Below are positions 1 to 9,119 of a stretch of 64,000 nucleotides of DNA, piece after piece. Numbering within the stretch: the stretch's first letter is position 1; each line of letters starts with the position of its first letter. Source of the stretch: Annona cherimola. Lineage: Eukaryota > Streptophyta > Magnoliopsida > Magnoliales > Annonaceae. The position numbers were made by a program, and so were the translations under genes. Below the pieces are notes generated by a model. It saw only the letters and a list, made by a program, of their open reading frames with translations. It was not told the DNA's origin and did not search any database. The stretch covers positions 50,844,008 to 50,908,007 of the forward strand of contig CM059973.1 of assembly GCA_030490835.1 (NCBI GenBank). Direction: 5' to 3'.

Positions 1-1252
1 TAATGAAGGATTGATATACATAAGTATATGATGTATGTACACCCGACTTGGAAGTTAAGCGGGTTATGATTATTTATGAAAATGGGTTGGAAAACTAAAT
101 AAATGCAAGAAAATGAAATTTATGTGAATATTATGTTATTCTTTCATACGCAAAGGAAAAGAAAAAGTCAATCCGAAAAGCTCTCACGAACAAGGTGAGC
201 AAGCAAATTTTCTAAATGAATTTTTATTTTTTAAATTTCTTTGAAATAATTGTAAATGATATTTTAACTACTTTTATTGATTTAGAAAATTTTATTTGAA
301 ATTTATTTCTAAATTTTTAAGGATGGTCATTCCTTAGTTTACCATGTATTGAAAATTGATTTATATAACTGTTTTTTTATTCATGAAAATTTCTGTCCTA
401 TGATATTATGTGTGAAAAATCATGCTAGCATAACATGGATAAATTCATGTGCATAATGCATAAGGTTCACCTTAAAGGAATAAGTGGACCGATTGTTCCC
501 CTTTGGTATAGCCGAGTCGCTAAAATAGGCCAAGGGCCGGCGGCGCCTCCCTGGATGGGAGAAGATGAGGACGGATGGTTGCCTAGCTAGCCTCCATCCT
601 AAGGGATCAAATGCATTCATCACATTGTCATTATATATCCCCGAGGGGGTATAATGTTGCTTCCCATAATGATTATAAATAAAAGATTTCTGCTCCGCAG
701 GTAGTTGATCACTTGATAAGTGTCTCTACTAAATGGATAGAAACATTTTTGTTGAAAAAGGTTACTTTGGAAATGTTTTGTTTGAAAATTTTATAAAGCT
801 TGCTTATTGAGTGTACAACTCACGTTTTCGTTTTCCTAACCCATAGACAGGTGAAAGAAGAGACTCGGCAAAGGAGTAAAGGCAATATCATTAAAGCGAG
901 GGAAAAATATTAACAGTTTTATGATATAGAAAAACTCATGTTGAATGAATGTAATTATGTTGATGTTTTGTGTTGACGACTAAGTTTAATACATGCAGTG
1001 ACATCTGATTTAGGAGAATGTTGAAATGTCTCTAGAACATCATGTTTTGCTATATGTTGAATGGTTGGAAATGACCCAGTTATGCATGAGATGTAATTAT
1101 GAGGAAATAAACTCCTATGAAAATATATTTAATTGGATAAATATTTATTAAAAACCCGCCGCGTGACATGGCAATAATCCTGATCACGTTTACCAGTCAA
1201 TAACGATCCCGAGGTAAGGCTCAGGATGTGAAGCTCGGGTTGGGGCGCCACA
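1..1252 (+). repeat. 3' part of a long gypsy LTR (subfamily A)
   Basis: This is the right-hand part of a long terminal repeat cut by the window edge. It ends with the ~100-bp tail shared by all gypsy LTRs here: a GCCGCGTGACA block, a GATCCCGAGGTAAGGCTC block and the terminus GGGGCGCCACA. It aligns by eye with 18.95-20.14 kb, including the GCAAAGG cassette (here with a damaged acceptor near 160), the CAGGTAGTTGATCACTTG block near 700 and CCCATAGACAGGTG near 842. An open gag frame starts directly after its CA end, with no primer site or leader between. It may therefore be a separate insertion into gag rather than the element's own 5' LTR. Confidence 0.8.
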
Positions 1253-2271
1253 CCTGGCACGTCAAGGGGAATGAAGGATAGTCTCCTTGAGGCCGACAGA
1301 AAGGCTATCAATGCCTTTCTTGCCCAGCGCCCGCCCAAGTTTGCAGGGGAACCAAACCCCCTCATTGCAGAGCAATGGATCACAGAAATCAAGAAATTAT
1401 TCAGAATATCACCCTCCAATGATCAGCATAAAGTGTTGTGCACTACCCACCTACTGGTAAAAGATGCTTATGAACGGTGGGAAACGCTGATGGTCACTAT
1501 GCCACATCCGGAGCAAGTTACGTGGTATGAATTTTTAGAGGAATTTAATAAAGAATATCTCCCTGTAGGGCTACAGAGCCAAAGAGTGATAGAATTCGAA
1601 AAACTTTACCAAGACGGGATGACAGTTATAGAATACGCTACAAAGTTCAATGCCTTGGTAAGATACGTACCGTGGATCGCCAATGTGCCGGGGAATAAGG
1701 TACAAAGGTTTCAGAGGGGATTGAGACCCCAGTTAAGAGAGGGGTTAGCCCAATTATTAATAAAGGACTATGCCTCTTGCATTGAGAGGGCTAGGGCATT
1801 GGAAATGGAGTCAATGAGGACTCAAGAGCTTAGGTAAGCTAAAAAATAATTCTTTATAGCCTCCAAGGAAGGTGAGGCTAATAAAGAAAAAAGGGTAATC
1901 GCCGGAAAAAAGAAGATCGACGACAAGACTAAAAGCACCCCGACTTGCAGAACTTGCCACAAACGCCATTCAGGCGAATGTTTACAAGGAACGGGAAAAT
2001 GCTACAAATGTGGCCAAGCTGGTCATGTGGCCTAGGACTGCGGGACCGACAAAGTCAAAATAATAAAGTGCTTCAACTGTGGTCAAGTTGGATATATTTC
2101 GCCCAACTATCCAAATAAGCCACAAGGAGCACCAACCCGAGAGAGGCCAGCCCAGCAAAAGGTCCCCACCATCGCCAATCGGCCTCGTATTGCTACCAAC
2201 CCACTGCGTATCCAAGCCCTCACCCGAATAGAGTCGCAAGAGATGGAGGAGAAAGTGATTACAGGAATGAT
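1253..2271 (+). pseudogene. Ty3/gypsy gag remnant with zinc knuckles
   Basis: This encodes the capsid/nucleocapsid part of a gypsy polyprotein, which packages element RNA. The frame is open from the LTR edge at 1253. The retrotransposon gag domain (ending at stop 1835) has the typical motifs PPKFAGEPNPL, EEFNKEYLP and FQRGLRPQLREGL. The same frame continues through stops at 1835, 1847 and 2033. It then reads a CCHC knuckle at 2000-2041, interrupted by the third stop, and a second knuckle at 2069-2110 in which the His and last Cys are both Tyr. The frame stops where a hAT element inserted and resumes at 6656 in phase. The N terminus is shorter than usual. The lineage may be chromovirus (Tekay/Del-like), but that is inference. 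Confidence 0.85.
2264..2271 (+). repeat. 8-bp target duplication of hAT element 1, left copy
   Basis: GGAATGAT here pairs with GGTATGAT at 6656-6663 (7 of 8 bases). An 8-bp duplication is the hAT hallmark. Removing the element and one copy restores the gag-to-protease frame. Confidence 0.85.
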
Positions 2272-2579
2272 TAGGGGTGCAACTTGGGCCGGGTTCGACC
2301 CGAACCTGCCCCGCCGAACAGTGCTTAAACTCATCAGTTTTCAACCCGAGCCCAATTTTCTTGGCCCGAACCCGGACCGGATGTAAACAATGCTCGGGTT
2401 CGGGTTAGTGTGAGCCCGAACCCTGTAAACTCGAACCCGAAGCCTATCCCTAAAATATAAATATATTTTATATTTTTTCCCACAATCCTAAATGCTAATT
2501 TCCCATTCATCCCAGCTCCCAAACCCTGAAACCCTACGCCCGTTTCCTATCTCTGTGACTCTGCCCGAACTTTTGCCCT

Positions 2580-3185
2580 GCGCGCCTGTTCTCGCGATTT
2601 GCCTCTGCCTCTAACCTCTCCGGCCTCCGACACTCAGCGACCCAGCAGCATCCCGGCCTCCCCATGGCTTCCCAGCAGGCAGCGACATCGGAGAAATGAC
2701 CTCCCAGCAGCATCGCAGCTGCGCCTGCAACTCCTCTACCTCTGACCTCTCCGGCCTCCGGCGCTCGGCGACCCAGCAGCATCCCGGCCTCCCTGCAGCT
2801 TCCCAGCAGGCAGCGGCATCTCTGACCTATCCAGCCTCCGGCGCTCGGCGACCCAGCAGCATCCCGGCCTCCCCGCGACTTCCTAGCAGGCAGTGGCATC
2901 GGAGAAACAGCCTCCTCGGCAGCATCACAGCTGTGCCTGCAACTCCTCTGCCTTTGAGCTCTCCGGCCTCCGGTGCTCGGCGACCCAGCAGCATCCCAGC
3001 CTCCCCGCGGCTTCCCAGCAGGCAGTGACATCAGAGAAACGGCCTCCCGGCAGCATCGCAGCTGCGCCTGCAACTCCTTTGCCTCTGACCTCTCCGGCCT
3101 CCGGCGCTCGGCTACCCAGCAGCATCCCGGCCTCCCCGCGGCTTCCCAGCAGGCAACGGCATCGGAGAAACGGCCTCCCGGTGTG
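2580..3185 (+). repeat. GC-rich ~132-bp minisatellite inside the hAT
   Basis: Units contain CCCAGCAGCATCCCGGCCTCC and GCTTCCCAGCAGGCAG. The CCCAGCAGCATCCC core recurs at about 2641, 2771, 2851, 2983 and 3115, a period near 132 bp with one shortened unit of 80 bp. It lies upstream of the transposase, in the position of a 5' UTR or promoter. Open frames on both strands here are by-products of the GC-rich repeat, not genes. Confidence 0.85.
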
Positions 3186-3636
3186 TAAGAATGCCGACTA
3201 CAGTCTATAGAGACTAAAGTACTTGGCGTTTTTATTTTATATTATACTTCATAATTCAATTTTCTGGCTGAGACTTTTTGAGTTTTTGCATTTCAATTTC
3301 GCAGGCCCTTTCCAGCTTTCCTTTGAGCTTTGCATGTCCACCGTTCGCCGCTGCATTTCTGCCATTGCATTTCCCATTTATTTCTGCTAATCTGCTCTGT
3401 CTCTCCCGCCTCCGACCTCCCAACAGCATCCCGCGCATCACCTCTGCCGCCTCTGCTTTCCTCTGCCTCTACAGTTGTTCGTCATTTGTAATTTTCTTCT
3501 TCCCTATTTCTTTTTTTTTAATGTTTTGGTTTAATTTGATTATTGATATAATATAGGAAAAATTGTTGGGATTGAAACAAAAATCGCTAACTTTGATTAT
3601 ATGTTATGAAAATGATATCTAGGTGGTTAATAAAAT

Positions 3637-5823
3637 ATGGACAGTTCAAGTAATATGCAAGACAAGAATAGTGAACAAGAGATCAACAGTGTGCAACTAA
3701 AAAATACAACGACTGCTTCAAACACTATTGATCTTACAGAAGGTTCAGATGCAAACGAGCCTTTTCCTAAGAAGAAAAAAGGATATAAAATTTCATCACC
3801 AGTGTGGGAAGAGTTTGAAAGGATTTTGGACAATAATGGAAAAGTTGCATGGGGTATTTCTAAGTATTGTAAGATTAAACTTAAGTGTCCAAGTACTCAA
3901 AGAACAAGCACATTAACTAGACACTTAAAGTTATATAAGTATAATACCAACAAAAGAGCTAAGGGCCAGCGCTTGTTATCATTTCAATCAGTAATCGATG
4001 AAGGTGGAATGGTTATGTCAAATTGGAAGTTTGACCAAGAAGCCTGTAAAAGAGCAATGGCAAGAATGATTATTCTTGATGAATTGCCTTTTAAATTTGT
4101 TGAAAAGGAAGGGTTTAGAGAATTTTGTAAAGTTGTCCAGCCACTCATTAAACATGTTTCAAGGACCACACTTGTGAAAGAAATCTTCAAAATATACATG
4201 TTAGAGAAGGCTAAATTACGAAAGATTTTTAGTGAGGATGTTCGGCATGTATGCTTGACAACAGATTTGTGGACTTCAAATCAGAATATTGGGTATTTAT
4301 GTTTAACTGCTCATTTTATAGATTCTAATTGGACTCTTCAAAAGCGCATTCTTAATTTTTGTATTCTTCCTTCACCACACACAGGTGAAGCTATTGCTAA
4401 CGCAATTGAAGAATGTCTGAATGCTTGGAGTATTATACAAGTGTGTACTCTTACTGTTGACAATACATCGGCCAATGATGTTGCGCTAAACACTTTGTGT
4501 TTAAATTTAAAAATGAAGAATGCTCTCTTTGGGAATGGAGAATCTTTACATGTCCGTTGTGTTGCGCACATTTTAAATTTGGTTGTGAAGGAGGGAACCG
4601 AACAAATCAAGGATTCCATTGCTCGAATTCGTAATAGCATAAAGTGGGTTAAGAGTTCTCCTAGTAGAGAACAAGCATTTGGAAAATCTTGTGAAAGTGT
4701 TAGAATTTCGAGTAAAATGTCTTTGTGTTTAGATGTGTCAATACGTTGGAATTCTACATACTTGATATTGAAACATGCTCTACCCTTTGAAATGACTTTC
4801 AAACATCTTGAAGTGAATGATGCAAGTTTTAGAAGCAATAGTCCACCTCTTGAAGAAGATTGGAACCATGCTAGAGTCCTTTGTGACTTCTTGGTTTTAT
4901 TTTTTGAAGCTACTGAGATCTTGTCGGGTACTAAATATGTCACTTTCCCACATCATTTTCTTCAACTTGATGCAATTCAAGATCGATTAAATTCATTTCC
5001 AGTCGAGAATGGTAATCCTATCCTTCTTCACATGTGCAACAAAATGAAGGAAAAACTTGCAAAATATTGGGGTTCTGTTGATAAATTCAACATTTACTTG
5101 CTCATTGCGGTAGTGTTTGATCCACGGTATAAGCTAGGCTATTTGGAATTTTGTCTTAGTATTTTCCTTCCTGCGGATCAGGCTTCTGCATTATCAAAGA
5201 AAGTGTATGATAAAATGGTTGAATTGTATGGAACTTATGAATTTGGGTCTACTAGTAGTACTGCAAGTTCTTTGTCTGAAGTGAGCGGGGCATCATCCGA
5301 ATCAAAGAATTCAAAATGGAAGCTGTGGCAATCTATGAGTAACACTAATGCTGGAGTTATCACAAATGAAATTGATGCCTATTTAAAAGATCCAGTTGAG
5401 AATGATGTACAACCATTTGATATTTTAGCATGGTGGTCAACGGCTACAAAATACAGGATTTTATCTTTTATGGAAAAAGATATTTTGGCTATTCCTGTTT
5501 CAACAGTTGAATCAGAATCTACATTTAGCACTGGAGGGTGTGTTCTTGACCAATATCGTAGTTCATTGACACCCATGTTGGTTGAGTGTTTAATTTGCTC
5601 TCAAGATTGGTTGAAAGCAGCTCCAATTGATTCAAATTATGAAGAATTAGTTGATCAACTAGACAAATGTGCAAGAGGTAAACTATATTTTTCTATGTTT
5701 TAATCCTATACCTTACTCTTAACATTATTTTTAATGCTAATATTTATTTTTTCAGATGAAGTTTCTCAAACATCGGGAAACGCTGCTTCAGGATCGTTAC
5801 CACCTCTTCCACAAAGAAATTAA
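3637..5823 (+). CDS. hAT-family transposase (BED finger, RNase H-like core, C-terminal dimerisation domain)
   Basis: The predicted protein is about 702 aa, encoded by exon 3637-5677 and exon 5756-5823 around a 78-bp GT-AG intron. It would bind the element ends and catalyse cut-and-paste transposition in the nucleus. It begins at MDSSSNMQD. A basic PKKKKGYK stretch at residues 44-51 is a likely nuclear signal. A BED-type finger spans about 52-105, but two zinc ligands appear replaced (Ser75 and Tyr100 where Cys is usual). The core has TTDLWTS (Asp210), LTVDNTSAND (Asp275), a CVAHILNLVV block and the late Glu in VESESTFS (Glu625). The C terminus is the hAT dimerisation region with AWWS. No stops or frameshifts are seen before the annotated end. 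Loss of the finger ligands could weaken DNA binding. Confidence 0.9.
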
Positions 5824-6549
5824 TTTACAAAAGGTATTATTTATATATTTGAATATATATGCATATATATGCTCCTTAAGTTCAATTGTACAAGATAACA
5901 TCGATTTTGTGCATTTTTTTAGGAAAAAAAAGAATTTGGCTTGGCGAATGAGAATAACAAGAGAAGACGAATGAAGACTGCGTGGGAAATTAAAATGTTT
6001 CATGTTGTTATGTTGTAACTTGACAATCTAAGTTAAATGTTGTAATTTGGTTATTGGAACTTAAGACTAAAGTTGTAGACTTGGACCTAACTTGGACGTT
6101 GTGATTTGGAGTTGTATTTTTAAACTTGTTGTAATCTTATTTGTTTTGATATTATCGTATTTTTTGGGATTATTTTCTTTTCTTATGATTGATATTATAA
6201 ATTTTGTCTTATGGTTGGATGCTAATATTTCTATATATGATTGTGATATTCATGTTAAATTGCAGGACAGACAAAGGTTGTACTTCTACATTCATCAAAA
6301 TATGGTTACTATTCAACTTAATTCGAAAAGAATGCCCAAAACAGGTTTTTCTTCTTAATACTTTTAAATGGTATTTAAAATTTTCTTGCTTTCTTAGTTT
6401 CTTATAATAATTTTTTATTTTATATTTTTTTAGTAATAGATTTGTGATTAAATGAGTATAGGATATATATTTATAGTAACATGTCAATCCGAAACTCAAC
6501 TCGAAACTCAACCCGAGCCCGAATTTCAAAAATAGGGCTAGGGTTGAGG

Positions 6550-6622
6550 TTTTATATATAGGGTTAGGGTTAGGGTTAGGGTTGAAGATTTACAAATAGG
6601 GTTAGGGTTAGGGTCGAGGTGA
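6550..6622 (+). repeat. Subterminal TAGGGT repeats of hAT 1
   Basis: Two short runs of TAGGGT/GGGTTA units lie just inside the right end of the element. They resemble telomere repeat but are six-base units at a transposon end. The hAT at 26838-28397 has comparable GGGTAGGGTAG runs at the same place. Subterminal repeats are usual transposase binding sites in hAT elements, so that role is likely here. Confidence 0.7.
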
Positions 6623-6655
6623 ACCCGAGTTTCATGAGCCCGAGTTGCACCCTTA

Positions 6656-7117
6656 GGTATGATTTACATTTTAGGAAATTCTGCATTAGCTATTTTTGAT
6701 TCTAGAGCTACGCATTCATTTATATCATACCAATTCGTAATCACACACGCACTTCGGGTAGAAGAAATCAGTAGTACTATACATGTAGAATCCCCAGTAT
6801 ATAGATTGGCAAGTATAAATCAAATTTGCAAGGCATGTCCTATCAGGATAGGAAAAAAAATATTGGAGGCTGATCTCATCCTATTGCCAATGACAGAATT
6901 TGATGTCATACTAGGGATGGATTGGTTAAGTCAATGGGGTGCAATGATTGATTGCAGAAATAAAAAAGTGCAATTTGAAGCACCAAAAGATGAAATAGAG
7001 ATCAGTAAAATAAGACAGCATGTATGGGATGGGCGCCTAGCTAGCGTCGCATCTAAAGGCAGCTTACTGAGTATTATTACTCATCCATATTTTTTTTCAA
7101 CGACAGATAGGAAATGA
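6656..7117 (+). pseudogene. Ty3/gypsy aspartic protease remnant fused to LTR sequence
   Basis: This is the continuation of the gag frame after the hAT insertion. It reads into a retropepsin-like protease: ALAIFDSRATHSFIS holds the active site, with DSR in place of the usual DSG, and FDVILGMDWL is the second conserved block. The protease-like part ends near 7015. From there the frame runs into LTR sequence (GCCTAGCTAGC, then a TACTCAT block), so the last ~30 residues are not protein-derived. Reverse transcriptase, RNase H and integrase are absent, lost in a deletion from the protease into the 3' LTR. The Gly-to-Arg change suggests an inactive enzyme. Confidence 0.85.
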
Positions 7118-7433
7118 TGATGAAGGCAGCTTGCAAAATAATATGTAAATGTTGTTATAGATGTTGTATATGTAAATGTTATGTAAAGACAATAATGAAA
7201 ATTTCGGAATGAGAAAGAATACCTTTTCAATGATGATGTTTATGAACAGACTTTGGTTATAACTATGATATGTGAAATATATTTCATGTTGGATGAATAG
7301 TGTAAATTTTCCATGTACTGATCTTATAAAAAAAATCCTGCCGTGTGATTAGGGCAACAATCCTGAGTCACATTTACCAATCAAAAACGGTCCCGGAGTA
7401 AGGCTTCTAGGCACCCCGGTTCGGGGCACCACA
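7016..7433 (+). repeat. Truncated 3' LTR of the gypsy remnant (D-like tail)
   Basis: This LTR piece begins inside the LTR after the internal deletion and ends GGGGCACCACA at 7433. Its tail reads CTTCTAGGCACCCCGGTTCGGGG, matching the LTR ending at 34391 and the one starting at 58727. It does not match the A-type LTR at 1-1252. Confidence 0.7.
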
Positions 7434-7504
7434 GGTTATCCTAAAACTAGATTTCAAATGATAACTTGTTTAAAGTGGGTGTGCTCACTTTACAAGTTAA
7501 CATA

Positions 7505-7605
7505 GGCTGCGGTCTGTGATGTTTTTTTCAAGATGGTTTAAAGGGACACGGGTTGCGGTCTGTGATGTTTTAAACCACACGGACTGTGGTCTGTGATGTT
7601 TCAAG
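7505..7605 (+). repeat. Dyad-motif array in LTR B
   Basis: Three units carry GCGGTCTGTGATGTT or GTGGTCTGTGATGTT. The last is extended to CACACGGACTGTGGTCTGTG, a near-palindrome. The opposite-strand copy is at 20972-21136. Confidence 0.75.
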
Positions 7606-8146
7606 AGATCATGCTAGCATATGGATATCTATGATGATGATATATGGTGCAACAATACAAGAAATAGGCCGGTTGTAGAGCATGGTCGGGATGGACCGGG
7701 GCCCACTCTACATATGGCTAAGTCGCTAAGAGATGGTAGGAGGCCAGCGGCGCCCTCCCTGAGATGGGAGAAGATGAAGGAATAGGCGCCGAGCTCGCCT
7801 GTTGTTAAGGATTCTCTTCTAAAAGATTGACTGATCACTTGCTAAGTGTCACTATCGGATGGGGAGAAATGCATTTGCGTATGTTTTGCTTTTGAAAAAC
7901 CCAGAAAACTGGGGCATAAAAGCATTTATACAAAAAGGATTATCCGAAAAGGGATTTTGTGAGCCTGTGCAGAAAGATTACCCTGAAAATGGGGTGTTTT
8001 ACACAAAGTATAAATATCAAGGATGAGATGAAATGTTTTCTATGCAAATGCTTTCATGGAAAAAGGTTTATGTGTTTTCATCTTGTTTGCTATAAACGAG
8101 CCCCAAGATGGGGATTACGAAAAGTATTTATATAGAAAAAGATTTT

Positions 8147-8450
8147 GGGACATAAAAACATCCGTTGCCAAAAAGGCTTATGTGAAGAGTGTTTCTGGAC
8201 ATGAGAATGTTCGTTGCCAAAATGGCTCATGTGAAAAGTATTTCTGGACATGAGAATGTCCATTGCCAAAAAGGCTTATATAAAAAATATTTTTGGACAT
8301 ATGAATGTCCATTGCCCAAAAAAATTTATGTCAAAGATGTTTTGGGACATAAAATATCCCCTAACTAAAAGAATTTATGAGAAAAATATTTTGGACATAA
8401 AAACATCCACTGACAAAAGAGGGTTTTATGTTAAATGTCTTGGAACATTA
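8147..8450 (+). repeat. 49-bp tandem repeat in LTR B
   Basis: About six units of the type GGACATGAGAATGTCCATTG plus a CCAAAAAGGCTTATGTG segment. The CRTTGCC core falls at 8163, 8212, 8261 and 8310, an exact 49-bp step. GGACATGAGAATGTCC is itself a near-palindrome. The reverse-orientation copy was split by the LTR at 16150-20138. Confidence 0.85.
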
Positions 8451-9119
8451 TAAATGTTCACACAAGATCACAGAAAATTACCTAAAAAGGGTAAAACACA
8501 CAAGTTTTGCCTTTAAAAGCCCAGGCGTGACATTTAAAAGGTTTTAAAGATGTTTATAAAAATATTTTAAAGGAAAGTCTTACCCTAAAAAATAAAATGC
8601 TTGCTTACTGAGTTATCACTCACGTTTTATTTTCTCAAACCTTAGATAGGTACTGGAAAGCTCAAGAGGTCGTGGACTTGAGCAATTAAGAAAAGGTATG
8701 AGATGATATGCAAGTGTGAGCTAAAATGATTAGTCATGATGAATGTGATGGTATGCTTTAAATTTTCAAGGTATGTTGATGTATGTGAACTGATGGTTGG
8801 ATGTATGTATGTATGAAATGAAAATATCATGATTAGGTCAAGAGGACCTTTAATGTAGAAGAGCAAGTTGAGATGTTATGAATGAAATACGCACTTGATA
8901 TGTGCAATTGATTACAAGTGTATTGTCGCTTTTAAGATGAATGGAGTGAAATGCAAAGAAATGACATGATGAAAGAAAATAAATGAAATGAAAAAAATTT
9001 GGACGAGATCCAATTAAGAACCTGCCGCATGATCAGGGTAATAATCCTGATTCACATTACCAATTGATAAGATCTTGGAGTAAGGCTCAGGATATGACGT
9101 CTCGGGTTGGGGCGCCACA

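Larger units (their letters stand above)
2272..6655 (+). mobile_element. hAT DNA transposon 1, apparently full length (4.4 kb)
   Basis: The ends are inverted: TAGGGGTGCAACT at 2272-2284 and AGTTGCACCCTTA at 6643-6655, with one mismatch. It is flanked by an 8-bp duplication with one mismatch and sits between the gag knuckles and the protease of a gypsy remnant. Inside are a subterminal region rich in GGGTTCGGG/CCCGAACC motifs, a GC-rich minisatellite (about 2580-3185), a single long transposase gene with a small 3' intron, and a right subterminal block of TAGGGT repeats. The ends match those of the shorter element at 26838-28397, so this element is a plausible source of transposase for it. Confidence 0.92.
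7434..9119 (+). repeat. 3' part of a gypsy LTR, subfamily B
   Basis: The sequence from 7434 matches the reverse complement of about 21.2 kb down to 20.14 kb, and then 16.14 to 15.34 kb. It ends GGGGCGCCACA at 9119. It contains a dyad-motif array (7505-7605) and a 49-bp tandem repeat (8147-8450). The missing 5' part would lie beyond the left window edge, displaced by the gypsy remnant that inserted here. Confidence 0.8.

Noticed and set aside
2534..3210. Several overlapping open frames of 60-180 codons on both strands
   Set aside because: They come from a GC-rich ~132-bp tandem repeat in the hAT 5' region. Composition is repetitive and no domain is visible.
4338..4943. 201-codon minus-strand frame inside the transposase gene
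   Set aside because: Shadow of the plus-strand transposase, which has recognisable motifs throughout.
6550..6622. Telomere or chromosome-end sequence
   Set aside because: The units are TAGGGT rather than the plant TTTAGGG, the runs are very short, and they lie at the terminus of a hAT element.
8147..8450. CRISPR-like array
   Set aside because: The repeats are direct tandem units of 49 bp without unique spacers, in a plant LTR.
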